This document shows, piece after piece, positions 22,091-33,157 of a stretch of 64,000 nucleotides of DNA. The stretch's first letter is position 1, and every line of letters begins with the position of its first letter. The notes beneath the pieces were generated by a model. It ran no database searches. It worked only from the letters and a program-made list of their open reading frames with translations, and was not told where the DNA came from. The DNA comes from Schizochytrium sp. TIO01 (Eukaryota; Sar; Bigyra; Thraustochytrida; Thraustochytriidae): NCBI GenBank assembly GCA_004764695.1, contig SMSO01000035.1, forward strand, positions 4,407,040-4,471,039, read 5' to 3'. A program made the translations under genes and the position numbers.

Positions 22091-23634
22091 ATGGCTGGAA
22101 CTAGTCACGCGAAGGCGCGAAGATCTCTCGCGCGGATTTCTGTGCTGTGCGTTGCACTGATTCTTGTGGTACTTTCCCTTTCGCAAGTAGGAGCGCACGA
22201 TGTGGCTTGTGCGCATGAGGACTGCCGTGTCCCAGAGACCAAGGATACGAAAGTAAAGGACGCCTCGGCTCGCACGCTTGCTGGACAGCATGTACATGAT
22301 AACAATGTAGACGACCATGACCATGAACATGATGACCATGATCATGGCCACGACCATGATGACCATGATCATGACCACGATCATGACCACGATGGCCACG
22401 ATCATGACCACGATGACCACGATCATGACCACGATGGCCATGACCATGACCACGATCATGACCACGGTGACCACGGTGACCACGATGACCACGAACACGA
22501 TCATGATGACCATGGGCCACGATCACGACCATGATAGCCACGACCATCACCATGACAGCCATGGCCACGATCACGATCACGATCACGATCACGATGACCA
22601 CGACCATGAGCATGTTCACGCGCACGGATTGGAGGCAGATACTTTGGTAGGCGGCAAGGCCATGTTCAAGAAAATCATTGCCGAGCTTAACAAACACAGT
22701 CTTCAAAATAAAGCTCTGGGTGCTACCATCTTTGTGACGCTTGGAGGCAATGCAGTCATTTTGTTGTTTCCTCTTCTTTAAGGTGAGCAAGGCACAGCTG
22801 AATGTAATGGTTGCCTTTGCTGTTGGTGGTCTTTTAGGTGATGTCTTTTTGCATCTTATTCCGCATGCACTGGAGGCACAAGCTTCCAGCGGTAGTGGAT
22901 CCCATGAACATGGGCATTCACACGGGCATTCACATGGTCACTTGCACGAAGAAGAATCAGGTGAGCATGTTCATGATCTTACTGTTGGTTTGGCAGTGTT
23001 GGGTGGTATTCTTTCTTTCTTTCTTATTGAGAAGCTTCTGCGTGTCGCTGGCCGAAGCAGTGGGATGCATGGCCACAGCCACAACGATGATCCTGTGGCA
23101 CGCAAAAAGAAGGATGATGATGCACCGGATGTGGATGAGCATGAACAACACCACATCACGCCTCTCATTTTTGGCCTTCGCCCTGGTGCCATTCTGAATA
23201 TGGCCGCAGACACCGTTCATAACTTTACCGATGGCATGGCTTTGGCAGCAGCTTTTCAGACTGGAGATGCAGTGGGTTTAACCATGACAATTGCTGTGCT
23301 TGTGCATGAAGTACCCCACGAGCTTGGCGATTTCGCAGTGCTCCTTGCACAGGGATTTTCCAAATGGGGCGCCTTCCGCGCTCAGTTTGTATCTGCTATC
23401 GGTGCACTGCTCGGGTGCTACTTTGGTGTTGCTGTTAGCTCCTCGCAGCCCGCAGTGATCTTGTCATTTACAGCTGGAGGCTTTATTTACATTGCGCTAG
23501 TGTCGATTGTGCCGGATTTGCTTGAAGAGCCTGCTACTCTGACAAACACATTTTTGCAATGTTTAGCTGCGTGCGCTGGCATCTACATGATGATCATTAT
23601 TGCTGATCTCGAGGCACAAACACATGCGCATTAG
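22091..23634 (+). CDS. ZIP zinc transporter, SLC39A7/KE4-like, read in three frames
   Basis: Predicted eight-helix Zn transporter releasing Zn from the ER/Golgi to the cytosol, by analogy with KE4/SLC39A7. From the ATG come a signal peptide, a Cys-containing segment and a very long lumenal Asp-His repeat. Membrane helices follow, with the conserved FAVGGLLGDVFLHLIPHAL, the HNFTDGMA motif and the LIV-1 metal site HEVPHELGD; a second His loop (HGHSHGHSHGH) lies between helices. The frame is broken twice. The first frame ends at TGA 22532 and the His repeat continues in the next frame, explained by one extra G in GGG at 22514-22516. That frame ends at TAA 22779, and helix 2 continues in the third frame, explained by one extra T in TTT at 22777-22779. 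Removing either base restores family similarity. Sequencing error, pseudogene and +1 recoding all remain possible. Confidence 0.8.
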
Positions 23635-24894
23635 CTCAGAGATGTTATGCTGCTTCCGCAATTAATGCTGCTTCAGAAATTGGTGCGATCGAACCTAATA
23701 ATCCATATATCTATCGGATGAATTCACATCCGTGTTCGAAATGTAATAGGACTATGAGAATCTTCTTCTTTTGCATTCTTTAATTTTTTTAATTTAAAAC
23801 AAACAACCATTCGCAAAGATAGATCTTTTTTGGCGATGTGTCTTATCGTACTTGAATTCCTCATGCGCTCCTTCTCCAATCAAAATGACTTAATTCCCAG
23901 CCACATAACACCTGGCCCCGCCACCCCATACGGTAGAATATAATATCAATGGCTGATTCTCGCCTTGGAATCTCGGCTTAATAGTTGAACATGCTATCGC
24001 CAGGGTTTGCGACGTCTTCATCACAATGTGGTTCTGGCTTGCATGATCATCTTTGCAGCACAGAACCGTACCCTCAACAACAAACACACCCAGAGTTCAT
24101 GCTGGCAAATCCTTTCACCTCAGCCAGACCTTCTCCATCGCCCACCGCAGCAGGGCTTGGCGGTAGGAAGGCCCTCGCCAGCTCGCCAGCCAGCTAGCTA
24201 GCTTGCTCGCTAGGTACTACCTTCAGGGTCACTTCTGAGTCGTTCGAGCCTTGCATGAGAACACTTGCAGCAGCAGCTTCCAAGGGGCGGACAGAGGCCA
24301 TCTTGAGCGAGGCCTCAGTCTCCCCTGGTTCCCATCTCCTTCGAATGTACGCTACGGGCTTCGCTCAGTTCGACTCGAAGCTGGTTCCAGGGCTGAAGCA
24401 GCTGATGAGCGAGTTCTGGCTCTGAGGTCGGTCTCAGAGCGTGCTCCGGAGGCAGTCGCGGCAGCAACGTCATCCATCCCGCCTGAGGCCATTTCCTCGA
24501 GAGGCGCTGAAGAAGTATCGCATCGATCGCCGCATTATTGCGATTTGCTCGCAGAGAGAGAGACAGACTGAGAGAGGGCCTCGACGCAAAGGAGAACAGA
24601 AGGCTGTAGGGCCCCTAGCTGTGCCGGTAGCAGTGAAAAGAACGCGCTGTCTCGCCAACGAGAACGCTCAGACTTAGAGAAAGAAATTCAGAAATTCAGA
24701 AATTCAGAATTTTAGAAATTTAGAAAGAAAGAACTCGAAAGAAAGTCCTTCGATCCCCTCAGTTAATGCGGATTCACATCATCTTCTTCTGCCGTTCCCT
24801 GTTATGTAGTGGTGGTAGTAGTAGTAGCAGTAGTGAGGACCATTGATTGTTGTGCTTCTTTCATGAGAGCTGAAGAGTTGAGAGAGGCACAGGA

Positions 24895-24931
24895 ATCTCT
24901 CTCTCTCTCTCTCTCTGTCTCTGTCTCTCTT
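24895..24931. repeat. CT-rich dinucleotide run
   Basis: A (CT)n run with a few CTGTCT interruptions. Confidence 0.85.
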
Positions 24932-25106
24932 TATCTTCGACCTGTGAAGACCACGAAACACAGGTTTGTTTGGGAATGGATGTGCATTGTGGCGAATTGA
25001 GTTGAGTTGAACGTCTGCGATCGTCTGCGTCGAGGAAACCATCGATCGCCCACCGAGTTTGGCGATCTACGCCATGGCCAGGAAGCAGTCTATGCGAGCA
25101 CGCATT

Positions 25107-25170
25107 ATGAGTGAATGCATTTATGAGTGAATGCGTTTATGAGTGAATGCGTTTATGAATGAATGCGTTT
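25107..25170. repeat. 16-bp minisatellite, four copies
   Basis: Four head-to-tail copies of ATGAGTGAATGCGTTT with one or two substitutions (a in place of g in the first copy; ATGAATG in the fourth). Confidence 0.9.
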
Positions 25171-25467
25171 ATGTTTGTATGAATCATATGCAGACTTTGT
25201 CTTCGGATTGGCAAAGCTCTCGCGTCTGGGAAACAGAGTTTGGGAGCTCTCTCGGGAGACCTGGAGAACCTCCCTTCGCAGGAACCCACTTAGAGGCGAG
25301 CACGCACCGTGCTTCGAGGCTGGTCTCTCGCGTTCCTGCAGCGCCTCTGAGAGAACCTGCATTGGCGCTGCTGTTGGCGCTGTTGTTGGAGCTCCACGGT
25401 ATCGATTGTTCTTCGTGGTTCGTGATGAGCGAAGAGAGGAAAGCTCACAAAGCAAAAGAAAAGAAAT

Positions 25468-25533
25468 GAAAAGAAAAGAAAAGAAAAGAAAAGAAAAGAA
25501 AAGAAAAGAAAAGAAAAGAAAAGCAAAGAAAAG
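25468..25533. repeat. (AAAAG)n pentanucleotide array
   Basis: About 12 units, nearly pure, ending in AAGCAAAG. Frames across it code for Lys/Arg/Glu repeats and are not genes. Confidence 0.95.
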
Positions 25534-25925
25534 AAGGAGGCAGCCATATGAACTGCGGTGTTCTGTTCTAATGCAGGGGACTCATAGTAGTATCTAGGGG
25601 CTACATAGGCTCGTGGCAGTGGAACAGGGCTTAGATACTAGCTTAGGTGGTTATTAGGTATGAGAGAGAGGGAGAGTAGGAGATAGATAGATAGATAGCG
25701 ATAGGAGTATGGAGCTTCTTGAATTTCTAGCGGCAAATCTCTCTGTCTCCACTCTCGCGCTTCGTCGTTCGCAGCGATCAGGCATAGAGAAGGGAGTGGA
25801 CGAGCGTGTTCTGATACTGCGGAGTGGAGCTTGGGCTAGATTAGGGCAATCGAGGATCGTTCTTCAATGGAGTTGGGAAGAAAAGGAGGCATAAGGGGAA
25901 AGCAGCAACCTTCAAGTTGGTTTAT

Positions 25926-26008
25926 AAAGGAAAGGAAAGGAAAGGAAAGAAAGGAAAGAAAAGAAAAGAAAGAAAAGAAAAGAAAAGAACAGAAAGAAAA
26001 GAAAAGTA
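25926..26008. repeat. GGAAA/AAAAG purine tract
   Basis: A strictly purine-rich plus strand made of GGAAA, then AAAGA and AAAAG units. It lies about 170-250 bp upstream of the start codon at 26177. Confidence 0.9.
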
Positions 26009-26176
26009 AAATAGAGGAAAAGCACATAGAAAGAAACAAAGGAACAAACTCCGCAAAGGGAAAGCAAACCAATCCAAACACGAGACGGCAGCACCCACAG
26101 CACCTGCGACAACCTTGAACTGCTTTCTGTATCGCCCTTCTTCGTGAACCCCTTCTGTCCACTCATACCCTCCAAG

Positions 26177-26509
26177 ATGGCCTCCCTGGGATCGCTCGTG
26201 ACCTCCCGCGGCTTCTCCGCTGCTGCTGCTGCCTCCGAGGGCGCCAATGGCGCTGAGGTCCGCGCGCTTTTCCGCCGCTTCCTTCGCGCTGCTCACAACT
26301 TTGGCGACTACAACCTTCGCGAGTACACCAAGCGCCGTGCTAAGGAGGAGTTCCGCGCCAACGCCTCCGCCACCTCTGCCGAGGTGCCCAAGCTTGTGGC
26401 CCGCGCCGCTGGCGACCTCGAGGTGGTGGAGCGCCAGGCAGCCATCTCCAAGCTCTTTAAGCACGCCAACTCTGTCATGGACCTCGCCCCTAGCAAGCGC
26501 GTGGCATAA
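26177..26509 (+). CDS. ISD11/LYRM4-like LYR protein of the mitochondrial Fe-S assembly complex
   Basis: 110 residues from the ATG at 26177; the open frame reaches further upstream only through a GTG. The family's role is to stabilise the cysteine desulfurase NFS1 and link it to acyl carrier protein in the mitochondrial matrix. The ISD11 pattern is visible: ALFRRFLRAAHNFGDYNLREYTKRR corresponds to the LYR-type helix (here L-F-R in place of L-Y-R) followed by the conserved F..YN.R.Y..RR. Next come FRAN, and RAAGDLEVVERQAAISKLF matching the C-terminal helix of ISD11. The first ~25 residues (MASLGSLVTSRGFSAAAAAS) look like a mitochondrial targeting peptide. Codon usage is markedly GC-rich and uniform compared with neighbouring genes, which may reflect high expression. 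Confidence 0.8.
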   Translation: MASLGSLVTSRGFSAAAAASEGANGAEVRALFRRFLRAAHNFGDYNLREYTKRRAKEEFRANASATSAEVPKLVARAAGDLEVVERQAAISKLFKHANSVMDLAPSKRVA

Positions 26510-28539
26510 GGCGCTGGCGGCTTAGCTGAGCCCAGTATTTTTGTTCGTCTTTGTTGTTCGGCCGATCGTCGATCATATTGATCACCATTGATTGAGCCAT
26601 TCATCATTTGATCCATCTTCGAGCAATCCATTATTAACTACGAGTGAAGCAGAAGAAATCAACGGAAGCTACTTAAGACCAGCCCCTATTGGAAAGGGAT
26701 TTTCTTTCTAGCAACTCGGTGTGAAACATTCTATCAAGATGTCAACATTGATGCAGGTCAACCAGAGGAAGCATCTGTTGTGCTCTCTTTTGCTCGCGAG
26801 TAAAAATTTGGATATTAAATCTCATGGTGAGATTTATCTTTGATTCGGATCGAATTATCATTAATCACCATCATCACCATCACCATTGCCATCATCACCA
26901 TCCTCATCATCATCATTACGTATGGCCGCTCGGTCATTTTATGAACCAGTCACCGCGTGTGATAGTTTGTTGCTTGCCTGGGGGGTTACGTAGGACGCGG
27001 TGTTTTTGAGACCACACGAGGAGCACCTACCACATATAGAGTAAAGAGGTTAGCAAGGTTTGGTGGACGTTGCTTTCTTTGCTGTTGTGGTCATTTGCAA
27101 CCGTTATAGTCTAGCACTTCCGTCGTCTGTCTCAACTTCATACTTCATCTACCCTTTTAAAAACCAAGTATTCTTCTCTACAGTATTAAGAACCTTTTCT
27201 AGCTCACTTCCACTTGCCACATATTACTAAGCAGTAAAATGTTTCTATCGCAGCTACTGTGAAAAACATCCATTCTCTGTGAAAATACTATTTCTATAAC
27301 TCTTTAGCTACAGGCTTTATCGAGAGCTCTCTTCTAAATAACAGGATGTGTCAACTGTATTTATGCGAACTACACGGAATAAATTCCGCATTATTTTCGC
27401 ACCAACTTTCGATTGAAGAGGTACAAAATCCCTTGCTTGCACTAGGTCGTACAAAGTCATCATTTCTCCTACATTTATCAAGTCCTGCAAATGCTAGCGA
27501 CAAGAAGGGAATTCAAGCAAATGGGTTTTGATCTGACTCCGTCACACAGCAGAAAGGAAAAGAGAGAAGGTCAATATTTGTTCCCACCAAAAATGTATCC
27601 GTCGCAACTTAAAAAGAGAAAGTTAAGAAAAAAAAAAAGTATGTATAAAGTTGTATATCTAAAACATTTTCAACCCGCTGCGCGCTGAGGGGTACCGTGT
27701 ATTTACGGAGGAACCCAGTCGCAGAGCTTTTTTTCCGTGTTTGTCTCACGTCAGCAGCACGATCTGAGGGGCAAGATTACACAAATAGTTACCAATGCAA
27801 CACTAAGCATGGGAATGCAATGGCTGACAAGTACTTTCCAAAAGTGCATAAGGCAACCCCTAAGTGACCAATGGCAGCAACTATGGGTGACAACGCCTCG
27901 TGCAAGTAGGTAAGTCTGAGGATGCGAATCAGTATCTCCAACAAGCACCAGCCAATGACACAAAGCAACATGACAGCTAGCCAAGGTTGAATTAATCATA
28001 TGAACAGCGCATATTAGTTATACATTTTCTCCATTCAAATAAAAAAACTTGTTGTAATTCGCCACTTGGAGATGGTATTTGATATCTTGTCACTAATAAT
28101 GCCACCTGCATTCGCATGGGATCTTTAAAAGGCAAACTTCCGTACGTATGACGTTTGCTTCTCACATAAAGCGAGGAGAAAGAAGAAAGTAGAGAAAATT
28201 AAACAGAGAAAGGGAGAGAGAGAGGAGGAGAGGATATCGCTGCGGCGTGTGTTGATCTTGATAAAAGAAGATCGAAAGCGGGGGAGGTCTCCTCCGTATA
28301 TGTGGAGTGACCAATGAAGAGCGATGCAATAAAATGCATAAGTGTATATTTGGGAATGTGTATGGTTGCATGTATGCATGTATGTAAGTAAGAAGGTAGG
28401 AACGTAAGAAACGAAGAGAAGAGAGAAAGTAGATGTGGGAAAACACCTACCGCGAGAAGAAGAATTATCAACAGGTCGCAACGTGCGCCCATTTGCAGAG
28501 TGAATGCTTTGTGATTTTCATACATTAAATCAATCCTGA
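26510..28539. other. Intergenic between convergent genes
   Basis: Holds the 3' ends of the ISD11-like and CHMP2-like genes. It is AT-rich with a CAT/CAC repeat. Small open frames (for example 28125-28525, minus) look like shadows of low-complexity DNA. Confidence 0.5.
26864..26917. repeat. CAT/CAC trinucleotide repeat
   Basis: A run of CAT and CAC trinucleotides with a few interruptions. Confidence 0.85.
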
Positions 28540-29199
28540 TCAGGTTCCTCTGCGGAGGTTGTTGAGGCGGGCCTCAAGATCACTCACAGCAGCATCCTCT
28601 GCAGCGTCGGCAGACACCATTGCGGGCTGCTTCTCTTGGGCAGCCGGCTCATTGACCGCTCCCTGGGGCGCTGCCTGCAGATCGTCGTGCATTCTAACAC
28701 CGATCTCGTCGAGAACCTGGCTGACAATAGCGTCTTCCTCCTCCTCGTCGGCATCGTCAAATGCATCATCCATGACATCATTCATCATCTCTTCAGTGAG
28801 TCCAACCTTCTCGTTCTCCATCTCAAACTCGTGGACCATCTTGGAGAGACTGCTGGCGTTCATCTTTTTGTTCATGCGCTTCATCTGTTTGGTCATCTTG
28901 CCCATTGCAAGGCCCATTTCATGCTGAGTTTTGATGGTCTGCATTTTCAGAGATAGACTTTGAAGATTGCTTCGCATAACATAGAACTTGGAAATGTACT
29001 GTCTCGTGCGCACAAGGTCCTTGGCCATCACTCGCACGGCCTGCATTTCTCCCTTTTCAGCAAGTTTTTTGATGTCGCGTTCAAGCTTGACCTGCTCCCG
29101 CTCCAACGATGTGCGTTCGCGATCCATCTCACGGATCGCACGGTTGATCATGCGCTTGTTCGAGCGCATCTGCTCTTGAAGAGTCATACGGTTGCCCAT
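28540..29199 (-). CDS. ESCRT-III subunit CHMP2/Vps2
   Basis: 219 residues from an ATG. CHMP2/Vps2 co-polymerises with CHMP3/Vps24 to sever membranes in multivesicular body formation, cytokinesis and repair. The Snf7-fold basic N-terminal helices are clear: RAIREMDRERTSLEREQVKLERDIKKLAEKG split over two helices, then the diagnostic VRVMAKDLVRTRQYISKFYVMR. An acidic C-terminal half follows with EEMMNDVMDDAFDD and VSQVLDEIGV. The terminal LEARLNNLRR is the MIT-interacting motif recruiting Vps4. The protein begins MGNRMTLQEQMR, lacking the LFGRRKTP segment of animal CHMP2A, so a tiny upstream exon is conceivable, although the ATG is otherwise suitable. Confidence 0.92.
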   Translation of the reverse strand: MGNRMTLQEQMRSNKRMINRAIREMDRERTSLEREQVKLERDIKKLAEKGEMQAVRVMAKDLVRTRQYISKFYVMRSNLQSLSLKMQTIKTQHEMGLAMGKMTKQMKRMNKKMNASSLSKMVHEFEMENEKVGLTEEMMNDVMDDAFDDADEEEEDAIVSQVLDEIGVRMHDDLQAAPQGAVNEPAAQEKQPAMVSADAAEDAAVSDLEARLNNLRRGT

Positions 29200-30231
29200 C
29201 TCGCTTCTTCGCTTCGAGTTTGCTGTTACACCTCCGCGGCCTCCTTCTCTTCCCGGCGTGCTCGCCTAAGTCTCAACGCCTGTGAACCTCTGCCTGCGGG
29301 TCTTCTCTCGGTCCTTCCCAACCGCTGCCTGGGCCTTTGTCTGCCTTTGTCTACGCAGCTAGCGAGCTAGTGTTCTGCTGCCTCCTGGTCTCAGCTCTGA
29401 GTCGCTCCTCGGCTTCTTCGCCTTCTTCCTCTTCCTCAGCTCTCTTTCTCTCTCTTTCTCTCTCTTTCTCTCTCTCTTTGATCACAATTCTCTGAAGCGC
29501 CCTTCTACCGTTATGCCTAGCTAGCTGGCTAGCTGGCTATCAGTTCGTTTATTTTAATTTTATTTTGATTTGGAGCGAGTAGGACTAGACTACCTCCTAC
29601 TCCTACTAAGTAGTAGGTACAACTGGGCATTTCCTCCTTCGACTTGTTGCAGCATCTGAAGATGATCGAGCTTAGAATATTGGCACTTGCTGCGCTGCGT
29701 GTTTATCCTTCACATCACTAGATTGCTATTAGGTCCTCCTTCTTGATGATAGCTTGTGTGACTCTCCTGTCTTCTCGGGCCTCATTCGTACCATTGCATA
29801 ATTGGTATTGCTGACTTCTTCTTCATCTTCTCTCATGTGCACTCTCCGTCTCTTTTCCAGCGCACTCTTAGTTTGATATTTTTCATTCCTTTTTATTAAG
29901 TGGTACCTAAGGACCCCATGTACTGATAACTAGTACAAAGCTAGTAGTAGAACGCAGATAGAAAGGAGGTAGTCATGGGTAGTAGGTACGAAGTACCCAC
30001 TTCCAGCAGCCACATGGTTCATCGTTTACAATTTGCAGCAAGCCTACCTAGCCGGGGGGTTCATGAAACGCACTAGTGGATCTTCTCCTCGGCCAGATTG
30101 CCAATGCATGCATGCATACATACATGCATTTGTGTCGCATTGAATCTGCCTGTAATCAAATCCAACGAATCAGGCAACTCCAGTTTCTTGTTTGTGTTTG
30201 TTGTGCCCTGAATGTACCAAGAGCAGGCCCC

Positions 30232-30295
30232 TTAGCTAGCTCTAGCTAGCTCTAGCTAGCTCTAGCTAGCTCTAGCTAGCTCTAGCTAGCTCTAG
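30232..30295. repeat. 10-bp minisatellite of TCTAGCTAGC, about six copies
   Basis: Five exact TCTAGCTAGC units plus partial ends. Each unit contains the self-complementary GCTAGC/CTAG core, so the array can fold into several alternative hairpins. Confidence 0.92.
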
Positions 30296-31568
30296 TGGTG
30301 ACTAGGAGATACTGCTCCTGCACTTCTCCGCCTTCTTCTGTTGCTGTTGCTGTTCCTACCCAGGTACAGAGACGTACAACGCGGCCTTGACATCTTCATG
30401 AACTACCTCACTAGTGGCGAAAACAACCAGGCAGGTGCCTATTCATCGGCCCGCTATGCAGGTCCCCTCGAGTGCCATATCTCGCCTCCGGATCTGCTCT
30501 TCAAGTTGGCATTGGGCTGGGAGGGTGTGCGCTGCTTAAAGAGAGCTCTAGCTGGCTAGTGAGCACGAATTAGCATTTCTTGGCACATCTCGGCACGTGA
30601 AATTGGTTCACGCTGGTCTCTCTTATCTGCTCAGAGGTGGACTCTTCCAGGGGATTGCAGAAGAGAGCGCAGAGAGAACTACGGAAACCCTCGCTCGGAT
30701 GAATCGCTGCTGTTCTCGCAAAGAATGAAAAGGCGCATGGCTTCTCGGTAATGCTGGGGGGAGACAATTTGATTGATATCCTTCGCGGCGATCGCAGGGA
30801 AGCACGAACGTGCGTGAGGAGCCATGCAACGTTAAGCTTTTTCATGTTTCAAAAGATGGTATGGGTTGTGAATCAACAGAAGATGCGCAAGACTGATTAT
30901 AGAAAATATGACGATGGTCCGTTTGCAATATGCGAAAGCAGTTAGGCGTGACAAATATGTTTTGTTTTGTTTTGTTTAGCTCGCTCGCTCTGCCTGCAGC
31001 ATGTCGATTATTGTCATGGGAATGGCGATTCATGACGAAATGATTAAAAATTAAAGGTTCGCCATCGTTGAGCACAGCTACTCTACCCCTGCCGAATGTT
31101 ATTTACTGTACAGCAATATGCAGATATGTGATTCATGGCGTTTACCAACATTTCACATTCAGCTGCTTAAGTATCTGTACAGCAACCACAAAAAGATGCG
31201 CTGTTATAACCAAAGCAAGTATGTCCCGAAACCTAGTCGGGGAGTGAGTGTTGCGATAGTCCAACTGATTGTTTTTACTAAGATCGAACAACCTTTAGTA
31301 TTTCCATGAGCACCTGGAGGCTAGGGCAAAGACTTTCAATTGTAATCGTCTCTGTCATGGTCACAATACTCAGTCTTGAATATCTGGACATGACCTTGAT
31401 TCGTGTTGCAAGCTCGGTGCTTTTTATTATTGGTGTGCTGGAACCATTAAGAATCATTAGACATTCCTTGGTATTGATTTGACGCTTATACTTGAAAAAA
31501 TAGCTTATTCCAACTCTGTCTGCTCAAAATGAAAGTCTTGATTCCCAAGAATAATAGGTAAAACATTT

Positions 31569-31575
31569 AAAAAAA
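31569..31575 (-). terminator. T7 RNA polymerase III terminator of tRNA-Ala
   Basis: A run of seven A on the plus strand, i.e. T7 on the tRNA strand, begins four bases past the 3' end of the tRNA gene. This is the usual Pol III stop signal. Confidence 0.8.
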
Positions 31576-31579
31576 TTGA

Positions 31580-31651
31580 TGGACACTCGGAGAATTGAAC
31601 TCCGGACCTCCCGCATGCTAAGCGGGCGCTCTACCACTGAGCTAAGCGCCC
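31580..31651 (-). tRNA. tRNA-Ala (anticodon AGC)
   Basis: On the minus strand a 72-nt cloverleaf folds fully. The acceptor GGGCGCT pairs with AGTGTCC and carries the G3:U70 pair, the identity element for alanyl-tRNA synthetase. The D arm contains AGCTCAGTGGTAGAGC, and the CCCGC/GCGGG anticodon stem carries loop TTAGCAT (anticodon AGC). The T arm is CGGAG-TTCAATT-CTCCG, and the discriminator base is A. CCA is not encoded and there is no intron. The D and T arms serve as the internal Pol III A and B boxes. Confidence 0.97.
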
Positions 31652-32128
31652 AATTGTATTTGATGATTCTTGTAAGCACCCTGAATTATATATATTTGGT
31701 GAATTTTTATGTGTTTGATTTTTTGATTTTTGAGATTGAGACTTCCACCAGGTTCTGCTATAATTTTTATGTTTATTTTTTTTTTTAATTAGGGAGGAAG
31801 CGGAGACCCCCAGCTGGATATATAATTGAATCATGAATTATAATTCTCTTGGATTATCAACGAAACGGGAAAAGAAATGCATAGAAAGGCAAGTTATTTT
31901 GGGTTTGTAAAATAATTCTAAGGTAAAAAGGGTTGAATGGTTGAATGGCGCCTTGACTTGCTTGTCACTCCCAAGACACAAATGTCCCTCGCTCTCACTG
32001 ATAGCCTCAGCTAACTTGTTAAAGAGCTTGGGGAACGGTGAGTGATGTTTGGCGACTTACTCGAGATTCGAGGGATATGATGATGATCGGTAGAGAATGA
32101 AATCCACAATTATATATAATGTGTCAGT
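31652..32128. other. Intergenic, no gene seen
   Basis: AT-rich spacer between the tRNA gene and the 3' end of the phosphomannomutase gene. Nothing distinctive was found. Confidence 0.5.
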
Positions 32129-33157
32129 TTACTGCTCATCCTTCATGAAGAGCTCAGTACAGATCTTCATGGTGTCTTCGAAGGAAGTGACAGTGTGACC
32201 AATGGTACGGGGATCGTTGAAGATCTCGTAGTCGTTACCGCCTTCATAGGTCTTATCACCAAAAAAGTGAATCTCGTCGTAGCCCTCGCCCTCAACAAAC
32301 TGGAGGCAGTAAGTCTTGTCCCATCCACGAGGGAAAACATCAAAGGAAATCTGGCCACCAATGGAAAACTTGAGGCCAAAGCTCTCACCGAACTCCTTTT
32401 CCAAAGCAGCAACCATCTTATCACGGATCTTGTGCTCGTGGTCGTAAGCCTCGAAGGCGTTGCGCTCCTCCCGGGAGCAGGTGCGGCCAATCGGGGAAAT
32501 GTTCAACATACCCTGGCGGTACTCGACAAAAGTTCCACGCTTGACAGGGCAATCTACATCAGCAAGGTAACGAAGGACAAAGTTGATAAAGGTCTTCAAC
32601 TTCTCCTCTCCGAGGTAGCCAACAAAAGACTGGGTGTGAAAGAGTTCGCCCTTGCGGTAAGCGACAAGGCCGTTCTCAGAAAAGCTGTAGTCGTACTCCT
32701 GGGTGACATCAGCACCAACCTGCTCGCGCTGCTTCTCCAAGTCAGATCCGCCGACAACACCAACAACAATCTTCTCGCGAAGCTTCTTCATGAAGGCATC
32801 CATCTCAGGGGTGATTGCCTGTGTAATATTAGTATCACGTAGTACGTGGAGAGTTCATAAACCATGATGATCGATCGTCCATGGAGAAGTTAGTTAACTT
32901 TTTCGCATTGAGCTGTTTGCTTTGAGCATGTACAGTTTCCTTTTCTCAAGAAGAATGTAATGCAATAGAGAACGTGGAAAACGGGGATCGAGAACTCAAA
33001 TGGCACAGTGCATTTGCGTATAAGTTCTGTATGTCTGCATACATTATCAAGCAAGCCGAGTGGCCAGATGTTATTGATTACTTACCTTACGCGCGACGGT
33101 CAGGGTGCCGTCGACGTCGAAGAGAGCAAGGATCTTGGTGTTCCTGGTGGCAGCCAT
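32129..33157 (-). CDS. Phosphomannomutase (PMM/SEC53), two exons
   Basis: Converts mannose-6-phosphate to mannose-1-phosphate for GDP-mannose, hence N-glycans and GPI anchors; cytosolic. Exon 1 is 33157-33086 (24 codons), the intron 33085-32819 (267 nt, GTAAGT...ACACAG) and exon 2 is 32818-32129. The join is in phase 0 and gives 253 residues, the normal family length. Exon 1 carries the HAD catalytic motif DVDGT, with D14 as nucleophile and D16 as general acid. Exon 2 continues [15 protein letters not shown] and the conserved [12 protein letters not shown]. It also has the cap-domain NGLVAYR and NISPIGR, and later [22 protein letters not shown] Mg-binding [15 protein letters not shown] segment lies near the C-terminus. 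It is followed downstream by tRNA-Ala on the same strand. Identification is secure. Confidence 0.95.

Larger units (their letters stand above)
23635..26176. other. Gene-free region with AG-rich repeats
   Basis: No convincing gene. The first ~200 bp should be the 3' UTR of the ZIP gene. A GC-richer part (24080-24670) has open frames without recognisable content. From 24890 onward come CT, 16-bp and AAAAG repeats. The last ~150 bp before 26177 is probably the leader of the LYR-protein gene. Confidence 0.5.
29200..31579. other. Gene-free region between CHMP2 and tRNA-Ala
   Basis: A pyrimidine-rich stretch (about 29390-29480, CTCTTT units) lies upstream of the CHMP2 gene. It is followed by T-rich and CTAG-rich DNA, a 10-bp minisatellite, and ordinary sequence without recognisable coding content. 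Confidence 0.5.

Noticed and set aside
22101-22790. A 229-residue minus-strand open frame rich in His, Gly, Arg and Asp
   Set aside because: It is the antisense of the Asp-His repeat of the ZIP gene; the repeat leaves several frames open. Conserved ZIP motifs are on the plus strand.
22783-22837. A GT-AG intron in the ZIP gene (AAG/GTGAGC donor, CTTTTAG acceptor)
   Set aside because: The consensus is good, but the interval codes for the conserved AFAVGGLLG helix and the stop at 22779 lies before the donor, so splicing would neither rescue the frame nor keep the motif.
25107-25170. A CRISPR-like array of 16-bp repeats
   Set aside because: The units are directly adjacent with no spacers, and the genome is eukaryotic; it is a minisatellite.
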